A DNA stretch of 64,000 nucleotides from Atrina japonica (GCA_030159075.1 BROG01000002.1:4743501-4807500), one strand, 5' to 3'; numbered from the stretch's first letter, positions 25,961-39,321 are shown. The notes: generated by a model not told the origin, from the sequence alone. A program made the numbers and translations.

Positions 25961-28660
25961 ATTTGATATATGTGATTTTTATACACAACAGCGTGAAACA
26001 AGTATGATAATTGTATGTACATGTACTTGATTTGTTATCTCGGAAGGTTTTCTTTTTTACTGTGTGAGAAGGACATTGTGTACATACATTAAGCTGGTTT
26101 TGTGTAAAGTATTGGGGAAATTAACTCTGGTGTTAATATTCGCTACATTCACGTTGTTGATAAATCCGTGAAATAAAGAAACAATAGTTTTTATATGATT
26201 ATAAATAGTTACGTTTAAGCTAAACTTTTATAAACCGTCATTGTGAGACCTGATGTTAATTTTATACTACTCTCTATCATATCAAGAGAAAAAAATGAAA
26301 ATTACAATCCGTGTAATTAAAACCTTTTACAGTAATAAAAAGTGTTTTGTAGATTGAAACTTGCTCTGACTATTTATCTCTTGAAAATGATCGAGTCATG
26401 GCGAAGTTTTCAATAAAAAAAATAACTTTTCAAGGTATTTAAGGTTTTAAAGTTTTGTATTACAGTGCGTCAATAATGTTCGTTAGTTTTTAGAATACCT
26501 CATGGTATCTGTTAGAAAAAGACCACAAAATGTATCCTGTAACATGTGTGTCATCCAAATAACATGACTATATGTATACAGATCAAAGTCTAACAATGGC
26601 TGTAAACCTGTGAATGGGGTTTCAAAATATGCTCAACTGTAACACTCATTGCATGTCTGATTCTGAAATTTGTAGTGATATAGTTTTGATGGAATTTATA
26701 GAAACATCACGCACACAATATTTGGTATACGTTTGTAACTCTCATTTTGGCATTATTTTCATTCATACATCGCAATGCAAGTGTATCATAGAATCAGGAA
26801 TGCGTTTGAATTATTTATTCTTGAATGAATAAATTGTTTTCATCATATTATTCAGATGTAATTTATATATGTGGGTGGTTACAGCATACTGCTAGCGTCA
26901 GGGCAGGATTCACGCATCACCGGAAATAGTGTTTGTCTACCTCCACTTAACAAAGAGTTAATTGTAAATCTAGACAAGACCTAATGCATTACCTATACTA
27001 CAAGTGACACTAGTCATATATTTCAGGTAATGATAGCACTGAGTATCCTTTTGTCTCCCATCTACCTGTCAACCTTTGGCCGAAGCCTGTGATCAAAGTG
27101 AATTCGGAGAGTAATTCCGCACGATTTAACTGAATGATTACCAACTACATCGAATATTGCACAGTTTCAACTTTCAACTTGACTCAATGAGCTTTGAAAT
27201 TGGAATGCATCACGGAGAACATGAGATGTACATTTGAATAGGAATTAAATCCCTTCAAATTGAAAGATGGGCTAAAATGTCAAGGCGTGTTTGACTAAAT
27301 AGAAAAGTATCTGTCCGTTCAGTTTCATTTACGTGACCATTCATTACCTGTTATAAGTGGAATCCACCAAAAATAGGACTCTCATTGTTAATCTACGGCG
27401 GAATCGTTTAGTTATTGCCATTAAATTTAGTGTATAACTGTAATCGGCGTTGTAGACAAGTTAAGTATATAGGCATGTTTCTCTCTGTGTTTGAGGAAGG
27501 AAAGATAGAAAGAAAAGAAAAAAGATGAACATTGTTGAAGTCTGTTAATTTTCATAACGCATGCTAACTCAGCTATCACTGTGTTCATTTTAGACTCGCC
27601 TAGATCAATAAAGTGTGGTCGGAAAGCAGGAGTGATTAAGTCGATATTGCGTGTAAATTATCATTAAATTTTGATTGTAAATCATACACCCTTACTTCTG
27701 ACAGTGAACTTAACCATTCCTTGAAATGGGCGGTTCCAAATGTGACTTTAGGGGTTGATAATTTAACAAATCGATATAGTCTAACTTTTCACACCAGTTT
27801 GCTCTTTAATTGCAGTAAGGAAATGGCTAATTCCCGAAACGTTACACTTATAATCAAATTAAATATCTGATTTTAAAAAAAAAAGAGTCCTGTCAACCAT
27901 GCTTGTTTAAATGTATTTACGCATAAGAAACGAAAGGGAGACAAATGTTAATTACCATTTTTTAAAAAAAATAAAAAAAGCTAAATAGTGAAAGCGTGTT
28001 CTTATAATATACAATATTAATGATTTATTTGAAATGAAATTATTCACAATCATATCCAATTCTGTCAATTTGATGAAAATAAAATATAGGTGATAAATGT
28101 GAAAAAAGACTTTAATCTTGAATTTAATCTTGTAATTTATTTTAGCAAATTCTTTTGGCATTTTTGCAAAAACGAGGTACATGTACTATATTAATGATAT
28201 TTACTACTACGAAACGCATGATGCTACACCAATTTGTACCTGCTTTCAGCATTCGATCTGTAGAGAACAAGACTTAAAATTACAAATAATTTTGCATAAA
28301 AGCGGAATAATGGAATATTATTTTGATGCGATGATTGGATAATCTTCCTGGGTGGTAAGAACTTGTTATTCCAATATGATTGTTTCCCTGGGATTGGGCT
28401 CTAATATTCATACGACAAAGATTGTTATCGACCTTTCCACATAACATTTTGATAAAGTCTGACGTAACTTTTTGTGAACTATGTTCTACGTTATAAATAG
28501 ACTGACGAGATATGTCCCCTGATGATCTGTATCTTGATCTTGTTCATGAGTCAGTCCACGTCATACGTTGATTGATGTAGTGCAGTAGCTGTTGGAATGT
28601 TTTAGACGTGACGTAAATAATTAAGTTCTATTACGTTGTCCTGAGCCAAGGATTAAAATT
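25961..28660. other. Noncoding AT-rich stretch
   Basis: No gene or ordered repeat recognised; only short, featureless frames. Confidence 0.5.
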
Positions 28661-28667
28661 TTAAAAC

Positions 28668-29273
28668 CCAAGTTATGTTGTTCAACTTGACAACTGTTGT
28701 TCGAGTTGTGTTGCTCAAGTTGTGTTGTTCAGGTTGAGAAGTGTTCAAGTTGCATTGTTCAAAATGACCGGTATTGTTCAAGTTATGTTGCTCATGTTGT
28801 GTTGTTCAAATTGTGATATTCAAGTTGACAAGTATTGTTCAAGTTAAGTTGTTTGGGTTGTGTTGCTGAAGTTTTTTGTTCAAGGTGACAAGTATCGTTG
28901 GATTTTTTTTTCAAATTGTGTTGTTCAAGTAGAGAGGTCTTGCTTAAATTGTGTTGTTCAAGTTGTGTGTTTAATGTTGTGTTGTGTTGGTCAAGTATTG
29001 CTCACGTTATGTTGTTCGAGTTGTGTTGCCCATATTGTGTTGTTCAAGTTGACAAGTCTTGCTCGAGTTTTGTTGCTCAAGTTATGTGGCTCAAGTTGAC
29101 AAGTGTTCTTCGAGCTGTGTTGTTCAAGTTGCATTGTTCGAATTGCATTGCTGAAGTTTTTTTGTTCAAGTTGACAAGTGCTGTTCGAGTTGTGTTGTTC
29201 AATTTTGATCAGGTTGTGTTGTTTGAGTTGCTTTGCTCAAGTTAAGTTGTTCAAGTTGACAAGTTTTGTTCAA
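28668..29273 (+). repeat. Degenerate TTGTTCAAG-type tandem repeat
   Basis: Variants of GTTGTGTTGTTCAAGTTGAC repeat with variable spacing over about 600 bp. Two overlapping plus-strand frames here (Cys/Val/Leu-rich) are composition artefacts. Confidence 0.85.
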
Positions 29274-29744
29274 GAGTCTTTGGGAACTGACATTTGTCTA
29301 GTAAAATGTCATATTACGGAAAATGGACATGCTGAAAGTTTAAACACAAATTCCAAATTTTACTGAAATCTAAAACTACTTGGTGATCTAGAGACTGTTG
29401 AACAGTTGTAGATGGGTCAGATATTTTTTTCAAAACAGAATTGGGTAGTAATGCAAGTATTCGTGTCGTCCTAAATATTTCACATATTAAACGGTCTATG
29501 TGTTATTCGAGGTATCGCCAATATAGAGTGTTAAGATGCCAGAGGCGTTTTCAAATGCCTTTTGTTTTCAGATGTTGTTGAGAGCATAAAATAAGTTTCA
29601 GGATCTAATTTTAAGCATCCTTCTTTGCATAGAATTAAAAATTTGCATTATGAAATATCAAGATATAAAACATTTTGTGTGATATAAAAGGTGCATATAT
29701 CTGTGTTAACATATTGTTGATAATATCTAGACATAAAATCATAT

Positions 29745-31258
29745 CAATTGCTTCAAGTGGTAAACTTCTACAATGTGTGGCGATGCAAAGTGGTAAACTT
29801 CTTCAGTATATAGAGTTGAAAAGTGTTAAACTTCTACAATGTATAAAAGTGAACAGTTGTAAACTTCTACAGTGTATAGAGGTGAGCATTTGTAAACTTC
29901 TACAGTGTAAAGCAGTGAACAGTTGTAAACTTCTTCTACAGTGTATAAAGGTGAGCAGTTGTAAACTTCTTCAGTGTATAGAGGTGAGCAGTTGTAAACT
30001 TCTACAGTGTAAAGCAGTGAACAGTTGTAAACTTCTACAGTGTAAAGCAGTGAACAGTTGTAAACTTCTTCTACAGTGTATAAAGGTGAGCAGTTGTAAA
30101 CTTCTACAGTGTATAGAGGTGAGCAGTTGTAAACTTCTACAGTGTAAAGCAGTGAACAGTTGTAAACTTCTACAGTGTATAGAGGTGAACAGTATATAGA
30201 GGTGAGCCGTTGTAAACTTCTACAGTATATAGAGGTGAACAGTAGTAAACTTCTACAGTGTATAGAAATGAACAGTTGTAAACTTCTACAGTATATAGAG
30301 GTGAACAGTTGTAAGCTTCTGCGATGTATAAAGGTAAACAGTTGTCTATAGTGTACAGAGGTAAGCAGTTGTGAACTTCTACAGTATATAGAGGTGAACA
30401 GTTGTAAACTTCTACAGTGTATAGAGGTGAACAGTTGTAAGCTTCTACAGTATATAGAGGTGAACAGTTGTAAACTTCTACAGTATATAGAGGTGAACAG
30501 TTGTAAACTTCTACAGTGTATAGAGGTGAACAGTTGTAAGCTTCTACAGTATATAGAGGTGAACAGTTGTAAGCTTCTGCGATGTATAGAGGTAAACAGT
30601 TGTCTATAGTGTACAGAGGTAAGCAGTTGTGAACTTCTACAGTGTATAAAGGTGAAGAGTTGTAAACTTCTACAGTATATAGAGGTGAACAGTTGTAATT
30701 TTCTACAGTGTATAGAGGTGAACAGTTGTAAGCTTCTGCGATGTATAGAGGTAAACAGTTGTCTATAGTGTATAGAGGTGAGCAGTTGTAAACTTCTATA
30801 GTGTATAAAGGTGAACAGTTGTAATCTTCTACAGTGTATAGAACAGTTGTAAGCTTCTGCGATGTATAGAGGTAAACAGTTGTCTATAGTGTATAGAGGT
30901 GAGCAGTTGTAAACTTCTATAGTGTATAAAGGTGAACAGTGTTAATCTTCTACAGTGTATAGAAAGGAGCAGTTGTAAATTTCTACAGTGTATAGAGGTG
31001 AACAGTTGTAAACTTCTACAGTGTATAAAGGTGAAGAGTTGTAAACTTTTACAATGTATAGAAATGAACAGTTGTAAACTTCTTAAATGTACAGAGATGA
31101 AAAGTTGTACAATTTAACAGTGTATGGCGGTGAACAGTAGTAATTTTTAGTGCTTAGCGGTGTATACTTCTTCATAAGTGGTAAACATACAGTGTGTGAA
31201 GGTGAAATGTGGTAAACTTCAAAATTGTGTGAAGGTGAACAGTTGTTAACTACAACAA
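29745..31258 (+). repeat. Minisatellite, 33-bp unit with 11-residue periodic open frame
   Basis: About 45 units built on CAGTTGTAAACTTCTACAGT followed by GTATAGAGGTGAA. Because 33 is a multiple of three, one frame reads (CKLLQCIEVNS)n. It stays open for 174 codons (29675-30199), then in shorter pieces (30394-30609 and 30932-31117). Copies with CTATAGTGTA or GCGATGTATA and truncated units break the frame. No signal peptide, domain or splice context is seen. Confidence 0.9.
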
Positions 31259-31299
31259 TGTATGGAAGTAAAATATAGAAAACGTGTGTGGAGTTGAAA

Positions 31300-31610
31300 A
31301 AAGTACCATCTTTTTGTCGCAAAATGATACAGAAAATATCGAGATGTTTAAAAGGAGTAACGGAAATATGACTGAATGTAAGAATATAAAACATATCAGA
31401 TACCAAAGTATAAATCTTTAGAATGTCCGGGACACAGATACAAATCCAGCAAAAATGGACAAACATTGACCTCTGGAAACCAAGAGGTGGGATCAGGTGC
31501 CATGGAGGAGTAAGCGTCCCCTGTCGACTGGTCACACCCGCCGTGAGTCCACAGTCAAGTCCAGGTGAAATACGTGAGGAACGAATCCTCGTCACAATTA
31601 GTACAAACAT
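31300..31610 (-). repeat. Dispersed repeat R3, longest copy
   Basis: The minus strand reads GTGACGAGGATTCGTTCCTC, then GTGGACTCACGGCGGGTGTG and TTACTCCTCCATGGCACCTG. Similar blocks occur at 10.6, 19.6, 25.9 and 34.4 kb. The 175-residue minus frame spans this repeat and the end of the minisatellite, so it is not a gene. Confidence 0.65.
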
Positions 31611-34344
31611 CTCAACAACGAAATTGTAATTTGACGGTATTGCTTTCTAGGGGTGGTGTTGAGAGGTGCGTGACGTGTCTGTAGATTATGATTGAATAGA
31701 TAATTAGGTAGGTGTATAAATGTAAATATAAATATTATATATACATGCGTAGAGAGAGAGGGGGAGCGGTAATGAAAAAAGTTTCATTGTATCAATAACG
31801 ATAATTTTATTCTTTGGATACGAATGATTATTGTGTATGCCCAAATTTCAAAACATATTTAATTGTGTCAATCGGTTCTCCGTACATACTGCGAGTCGCT
31901 ATCATGGTGTTATTAATTACATAAATAAATTATGTATATTAACGATATATTCATGTTGCACGTGGTCTCTTGAATTATAAAGTCATAAAAAAGTGGTGAT
32001 ATGAGAAATCTCAGCATGAGATATCGTATGCTTTGGTTTACCTTATCCTTATCGCTAAAGAAGCCGATAGATAAATTTTAGCGGGAGATAGCAGTGTCGC
32101 CTGCTGATGCTGAAGTGCGCGCTGGAGTCTCGTGTTTTATCATATCTTTTCCCGGTCTCTGTATACAAAGAGATAAGAAGGATTATATTTCTTGAAAAAA
32201 GTAAAATTCGTCTTCAGATCACACAAATTATAGCATTATCTCTGCTTGTCGCTTATTCATCGCAAGTTTGATTTTCTCGATCCTCAAGATAAGCATTTGT
32301 GAAAACATTTCACTTATCATTTATCTGCTATGTCGTGACAGCCCGCTAATTTTGAACCTCGATTTCAGTAAGAAAGTTACTTGTTAAAACATTTTAAATG
32401 CCTCGTTTTTCCTGGAGGGATCTAGATTTTACTGATACCAAACATTGAGATAAATGTACAAAAACTACTTCTAGACAGTAATAAGAAAACAGTTATCTTT
32501 ATAGGGGTACTGTGTAGAAGAACGGGCCATATAGAATTTTATCAAATTCATCGTCGTAAAATGAAATAAAACAAACATTCCTCTATTTACTTTTCAACTG
32601 AGAAATTTATTAAAAGGAAGAAAATGTTTAAAACTTTCTGTCTATAGATGAACTAAAGATAAACTCTAACTGAATGATTTAAGACAGAATGATAAAAGAT
32701 AGAAATGGAGTATTGCTTAGTTTCTTTGTGTTAACGAGACGTCTTGAATTTAGCTACAAAAAACAATTATGTTAGGCCTAGTAAATGTAATTATAAAAGG
32801 AAATAATAATTAGAAGAAAATGCAGTTTAAAATCAATGGACACGCTTTCAAACACGTATTTTTTATACAAAATAAATTAAAAATATGCACTTTCCCACAC
32901 ACACCCGTCATACTAATAGCAGCGAGCTTTATATATCGCTGCTAATAGTTAACCAACTTTTAACTGTTAAATATCTAGTAGGCCTAAGTTAAAACTAGTA
33001 GAAAAGTTATCCCGATCCGCATCAAAGGCAACAACATCAAAGGGAGTTAAGAAATTCATATTGACCATTTAAATATTTTAATTATCAGAAATTTATACAT
33101 TTCACTTTCCAAACGCCAGTTCGATTGAAATGCGTAGTCCGAAAAGTAAACAACGTTATAGCCATACGTGACATAAAGACTGAACTACATGTGCATAACC
33201 GTGAGAATTCAAATATTTGTTGACGGTCTAGATATGTATGTCTTAGACATCGGCATCTTTGGACAGACATAAAATTCTAAACAGAACAATAACTGATGGA
33301 ATTATATTGTCTACCGTCTCGAACGTAAAGACCGAATGCGACCACGGGAAAATGTATATGATGGGTAAAAGGGTTTTGTCATTTGTGATGTAATAGCGTA
33401 CAAGAACGGTAACTCTCGATTGTATCACCTACTGCTTCCGGCTTTGCACTGATCGAAGGTATATTATGAATACCATTAAATATTTACTTATCGGCGACAG
33501 TTTTGAAATTTCCTGGTTATTCCACATGGGTGTTGAGCACATACATTAATATACTAAAACATTCCTTTAACGAACGGCTAAAATAAGCATATATGATAAA
33601 CATACACATTTCGTTTACATCAGTAGTCAAACAATCTGCATTTCCTGATAAACATCTATGTATTTAAAATTTTAAATTAAATATTTTATACCTTTCAATT
33701 TTTTTATCTTGAAATGTTGCAACATTTTGAGGTATGGGTGGAAATAATTTTACATAAAAATTTCAACACAAAAATGACAAGGTCATGTTATTAATAACAA
33801 AATAATATATGGGCGTGTCTTTAGAAAAATATATTGACATGTTATATATATTATATAATATATCTCATAAAATTAGAGATTTAGACAAACAAGTTTTAAA
33901 AAAAATTTAATGACAAAGGGTTAAATCTCCGATTTAAAATATGAGATTTGCCGCGGCAAGGTTAAAAGGTCTTAATCTATCTTCATAGTCTGCAAATTTA
34001 CATTGTGATGTTAAATAATATCGGCGATACATCGCTGATAATATACAACACTTTTTTTAAAATGCACCAATTATTATAAAGTTATTTGCAAAAGGAGAAA
34101 TTATGAGAGATCATTCTGAAGTCAGCGGCGTCCTGTTGTGATTCTTATTTTCTATGTTAAAAGTGCTTCAAGAATTCTGTTTTACGCTGTCCAAAATTGA
34201 CGGGTCGGGATACATTTAAGCAGCAAGATTTTAGAGGTACATTAGTGAGGTGGTCATCTTTTGTCCGTTGAACGCACTGTCCAGTGTCCACCACATTGTC
34301 ATCAAAGTAATACTGGGATTAGGCCTACATAAAGGACAGGTCAA
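31611..34344. other. Noncoding AT-rich stretch
   Basis: Short overlapping frames near 33.1-33.4 kb have no domain. No ordered repeat seen. Confidence 0.5.
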
Positions 34345-34490
34345 CTGGGGACGCTTACTCCTCCATGGCACCTGATCCCACCTGCGCACCTGATCCCACC
34401 TGCGCACCTGATCCGTGTTTGTCCAATGTATACCAGATTTGTACTTTGGTATCTGAGATGTTTCTGTGAATCACAGAGAGGTTACAATGC
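34345..34490 (-). repeat. Dispersed repeat R3, fragment with internal triplication
   Basis: TTACTCCTCCATGGCACCTG is followed by a short module (GCACCTGATCCCACCT) repeated about three times, then GTGTTTGTCC and GATTTGTACTTTGGTATCTG. Confidence 0.55.
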
Positions 34491-35043
34491 AGCATTATGT
34501 AGTAAATCAAAAAGTGAAAACATGATAGAAGTATTCCATTTTAGCCTTCGAGACTCTTAATACAGTAAGGCCTACTTGGATGAGTTGAAATATCAATGCG
34601 CCCTGATAGATTGTTTTAGTGAGACTGAGCTTATATATTTGAGTGGTTATGTGCCATTTTGTAAGCGGGGCATACATATAATATACATTTAATTTATTTT
34701 GGATTTAATAATAATTACCATTCGTCTCAAAGAAATAATGTCAGGTGTATTTCACTTTGGCAGATGAAAAGTTAATCCTTTGAATATCATACATAAGCTT
34801 CGGTAATGCATGCCATCTTTCTGACAGTTGTAAACACGACCATGATTGCTAATGTACTAAATAGGAGGCTTCATATAGTTCTTTCTTCTTTAATTAAGAA
34901 CATACAGCTTCTAAAACACCGAACCTGAAAAAGGGGCACTGACATATCACAAGATTGATATACTACCTGCTGCGATGGATTCACTAAAACGGGAGTTTAT
35001 TTATTGAAATTTATTTGGCCGTGGGAATAAATATACGGTATTG

Positions 35044-35195
<152 letters not shown>

Positions 35196-35613
35196 AGAAT
35201 CCATCAGGATGACAAGGGACAAATATTACAATATATATTGTATATAATTATCATATAGATTATCTTTTCCTGTTATTTAGAAAAAAATATTCTTCAGATT
35301 AGATCAGGATGACAAAGCTAAAATCTTATTTTGTTGTTGTAATTTTATCCTATGTAGATATAATGTTATGTATGTAATTCAGGCTAGCTCTAACACCTGA
35401 ATATTTTTGTATATTATTTGATGTTATCTACGCATTTTGTTCAAGTATTTCTATACATGTTACACTATATTACTAAAAAGCCCGATGAATACCAGAACAT
35501 AAAACGTCTCTTAAATATAAGTATGTTTAATTACATTCCAACGAGAGAGAGAGAGAGACAGAGAGAGGGGGGGGGAGTTGTAACTGTATATTGCAAAGTT
35601 TTGCTTTGTGTAT

Positions 35614-35736
35614 TAATTAACGCCACATTCAACAATTTTTCAGTCAAATTGTGGCATACAGTTTCAATGGTGGCGGTGAGGATTCGGTTACAATGTACCC
35701 GAGAACAGATCACCGGCCTTCGGTAGTCATAGTCGC
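35614..35736 (-). mobile_element. SINE S1, tRNA head missing
   Basis: ACGCCACATTCAACAATTTT through CACCGGCCTTCGG is the S1 tail and body. The tRNA-like head is absent and an F1 foldback begins at once. Confidence 0.6.
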
Positions 35737-35738
35737 AA

Positions 35739-35976
35739 AACACAGGCATAAAAATCTTATATTTCTATAATTTGGTGAAAATAAGGTCAGTTCCAATTGC
35801 AAATAAATATTTGCCAAACTGAGTTTCTCAAGCAATTTTTACAGAAAAATAGGAATTTTATAATTTTTATGCCTGTATATATCTCTTTTTGTTATTGTCT
35901 ATCAATCTGAGTAGTAAAAAAGGAAAGAATTTCTTTTTTTTTTGGGGGGGGGACATAACTAATGCCCCTTTAATAA
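35739..35976. repeat. Foldback element family F1, copy 4 (left end missing)
   Basis: The copy starts abruptly inside the left arm (ACACAGGCATAAAAATCTTA) immediately after a truncated SINE body. The right arm and the AATGCCCCTTTAATA end are intact. Confidence 0.6.
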
Positions 35977-36629
35977 CGATATAACGATAGTTTAATTTCC
36001 GGCAAGTTGGAAACTTGAGTCATCAGATCATTAGGGGATACATTTTATAACTTGTATATAAAGCATTTGATCTGATTATCTCAATGAACTCAATAAATGT
36101 TACTTTGAATACCTTTAAATCGCAGGAAAAACATGTTAACATAAAAATAACATTCGATGCCTTTTAGTAACATTGGTACAAAAATACAAAAATTCCAACG
36201 TCTTTACAAAAACCTATCGGTATTAGCTGATTCTCAATTGATTTTATTTGGTGGCTTAATGTGGCATTAAAAATATAACAAAGACAGCAAATTGGATAAA
36301 AGATACGCTACCCAATAGAAATTTATAAATGCACGCCCCATTTTATGAAATTGTAATTCCATCGTTTGAAGATTGGTTTATATGATAGAAAGGAGCCCCA
36401 AGAACATGTTAATGTAAAAACTCATGAGAAAATGAATGAAAACTGTAGTAACTACATGTATGTATGTCTCATTCTAGCATAACACGATCATTTCAAATCT
36501 TATGTATTTTGTTATGTTGAAGCCTTGCTATTTTTTATCGTAATATTTCTTGGTCCCAGGGTGACGTAGACAATTTGACCATCGTATTAAGTAAAATGCA
36601 ATATCAGACCAAACCATAAACCCATAAAA

Positions 36630-37110
36630 CCACCGTGCGTCCTCTGGGCTTTTCTCCGTAGGTGAGAGTCGTAGAGGTCGTGGTGCAGAAAAAAAGTAGC
36701 AGTCATTTCGTAAAGCCTCAGACACAACCGGCCGTACTTCCACCCTACATGGTATTAGTGGCAAAAAACGCAAAAGGAGGCACAGGCCTCACACGGCCTC
36801 CTAGCGGAATTTCGAGCACACAGACTGCCCGTAAGCACGTACGATGGATGTTGAGTATGTTCAACAAACTCTGCGATTTCCCAATAGCATACGCCATTCT
36901 TACTCCCACTGTCATGTTTTAATTTTTGAATTTACTAGGTGGGAGGTAAATACAAAAATTAATGTCATGTTTTAATTTTTGTTTTTACCTCCCACCTAGT
37001 AAATTCAACAATTAAAACATGACACCCACCTTACGAAGTGACTGTTCTGCCTCCACGACCTCTACGACTCTTATCTACTGCGAAAAGCGCAGAGGACGCA
37101 CGATTTAAAA
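36630..37110. repeat. Foldback element with about 80-bp arms and nested palindrome
   Basis: The left arm has GTGCGTCCTCTGGGCTTTTC and GAGTCGTAGAGGTCGTGG. The right arm (37020-37110) is its imperfect reverse complement, with CCACGACCTCTACGACTC and CGCAGAGGACGCAC. A second inverted repeat (36905-37025, ATGTTTTAATTTTTG...ACTAGGTGGGAGGTAAA) is nested on the inner side of the right arm. Confidence 0.75.
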
Positions 37111-37139
37111 ACCCGTGCAACCGGTTGGGACTAATTTTC

Positions 37140-37185
37140 TTTTTTCTTTCTTTCTTTCTTTCTTTTTTCTTTTTTTTTTTTTTTT
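37140..37185. repeat. (TTTC)n / poly-T tract
   Basis: TTTC units grade into a run of T. Confidence 0.85.
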
Positions 37186-37189
37186 GAGA

Positions 37190-38283
37190 AAGAGTGGGGG
37201 TCAATAGAAATGGCTGAGTATTTACGATTACTCTTAGATTCCATCAAAAAGTTGTATTAAAGGTTCATCCCATCATTCAGATTCTCTTTTTGGGGGGGGG
37301 GGGTTGTTTTTTTGTTTGTTTTGTGTTTTCTTTTCGTTTTGTTTTTTTAAGAGCGATATTTTTAAAAATTGTTCTCGTAATCATTGATTAGACTAGAATT
37401 CACATTAGTCGAGTGTTCGAACTGCGGAAATCAAATTTCATGAGAATTTTTTAATGTTCTAGTTGCCAAAATAAGGTTTCTCGGCACCCACGAATTGGAT
37501 CTAGCTATCCAAGCTATATCTCAGTATCAGTTCAAATGTTCTGGTTGCCGAAATAATGTTTTATGTTATTATGTCAGCCTTATTTCATGTTACCACAGAT
37601 CCAAGGTTAGCTCTCATAAACAGTTACATTTAATTTTATTGTACAAATTTCTAGATAACAGTTTACAAGTTTTACTATGCCGTAGCCCCGTATAATTCGC
37701 CACTGAACATGCATGCAATGATTTCGCTGTTTTATTGCAACGCGATAAACTTTATCTTAAATAAATAACGTGTACCAAAAAGAGTAATAGATAAGACTGA
37801 ATGATAAAAGAAATGTGATTATTTACTGTCGGTATACGATCCGATTTCAGGATGAAGATAAGAAATAAACAACTTTAAAATATTCTCTTTTGAAAGTGAT
37901 AAGCAACTGGAAAGATAATGCGTTTAAATGAACAGGTGCTTACAAATTGTAAACATATGTTCAAGACATGCACTTTCCTTTTTAATCTGGCATCAAGCTC
38001 ATCAAATAGCTAATGGGACTGAAATATGAAAAACAAACTCAATATGAATAGAAAATAAACTTCATCTTCAATAAGATAAACTTATTATGTTTAAAATGAA
38101 TACATGTCTTCGCGTGTTTACGTTAGAACGGTGACAGTAAAGATGTAATTGACAAACACCTGTCATTTATAAAGGTAGATAATTTAGTATGTAAGTGAAG
38201 GTCATCTGCCTCTAAGAATTACAAGAATTGATAGTTTTGTATCACCTCATATTTTCAATTCAATCTATTCGTTTAAACCATTT
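37190..38283. other. Noncoding AT-rich stretch
   Basis: Poly-G and T/G patches near 37290-37340; otherwise nothing recognised. Confidence 0.5.
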
Positions 38284-38570
38284 AAAGGGGCACTAGCGGT
38301 ATTTTTTTTCAAAAACATTTCCCCCTGTTTACTACTTAGACTGATACACAATGACAATAAAGAGATATACACAGACATCAAAATTTTAAATTCCTATATA
38401 TTTTGTGAAAATTGCTTCAGAAACCTGACCTTACTTTTCACAAAATACATGTAAATAGGAATACAAGACTTTTTGTGCCTGTGTATAGCTCTTATTTGTT
38501 ATTGTACACCAAGTACAAAGAGTAAAAGTAGATTTTTTTTTTAAATATTTATTATTATTTTTTTAATGTT
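38284..38570. repeat. Foldback element family F1, copy 5, abutting a SINE fragment
   Basis: The left edge AAAGGGGCACTAGCG precedes TACTACTTAGACTGAT; the right arm contains TTTGTGCCTGTGTATA. A truncated SINE body follows within a few bases, the same pairing of elements seen near 35.7 kb. Confidence 0.6.
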
Positions 38571-38672
38571 GAATGTCAGTTATATGATGGCGGTCGGTTT
38601 TTTATGGTGGAGGAGAAAACCGTTTACAATTTACCCGGCAAAAGACCACCGGCCTTGGTAAACTGGGAAAGG
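38570..38672 (-). mobile_element. SINE S1 body fragment
   Basis: TATATGATGGCGGTCGG, GGTGGAGGAGAAAACCG and ACCACCGGCCTTGGTAAACT match the S1 body; the head is missing. Confidence 0.55.
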
Positions 38673-38846
38673 AAACCATATTATATATTATGCACATGAG
38701 ATAAAATAAAATTAGATCCACCTACAGTTCAACATATGACAGTTCACGGACGACAGACAGACTCAGATATTTTTAAGATAAAGGCACAATAACTTTAACA
38801 ACCAGAAATTCGAATTTGTTTAAATTTCAGAAAATCTTATAACATT

Positions 38847-39251
38847 TGGGCCCGAAGTCACCAAGTTTACTCAATACTCAAGCTCAACTTTTATTTCATT
38901 ATTTTGACTATAAAATTGTTTACAAAATTTTTGGATTTTAGTGATTAGGAAATGTATTATGATTTTTAATTATTTACATATAAAAATTTTTGCGTCACAC
39001 TTACGATTTTCCTGTAAAAAACGAATAAATACGTTGAGTGCGGTACTCAAGATTTGAGTACGTACTCAAATTTTTTTTAATATATCTGAAGTTTTTTCAA
39101 ATGACCAATAATTTTTATTATTATTAACAATTGTATGCTGACAATATACAAACATGTCCAGTTACAGAATAAAGTTTGCATTTTTTTACCTTAAAATCGT
39201 GAAAAGTTAGTTGAGCTTGAGTATTGAGTAAATTTGGTGACTTCGGGCCCA
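38847..39251. mobile_element. MITE-like element with about 45-bp terminal inverted repeats
   Basis: The left end TGGGCCCGAAGTCACCAAGT, continuing through TACTCAATACTCAAGCTCAA, is mirrored at the right (GTGACTTCGGGCCCA). There is about one mismatch in the first 40 bp plus a small insertion. The centre carries the perfect palindrome TTTGAGTACGTACTCAAA. No coding capacity in 405 bp. Confidence 0.85.
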
Positions 39252-39277
39252 GAACGTGTAGAGTATTTATTCCCCCA

Positions 39278-39280
<3 letters not shown>

Positions 39281-39320
<40 letters not shown>
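39281..39320. repeat. Poly-T tract
   Basis: 40 T in a row just outside the MITE at 38847-39251. Confidence 0.95.

Positions 39321-39321
<1 letters not shown>

Noticed and set aside
28860..29245. Two overlapping Cys/Val/Leu-rich plus-strand frames
   Set aside because: They are alternative frames of the same TTGTTCAAG tandem repeat.
31083..31610. 175-residue minus-strand frame
   Set aside because: It spans the end of the 33-bp minisatellite and a dispersed R3 repeat found in four other places; no domain.
36528..36922. Overlapping plus and minus frames of 81-86 residues
   Set aside because: They are produced by the arms and centre of the foldback element at 36630-37110.
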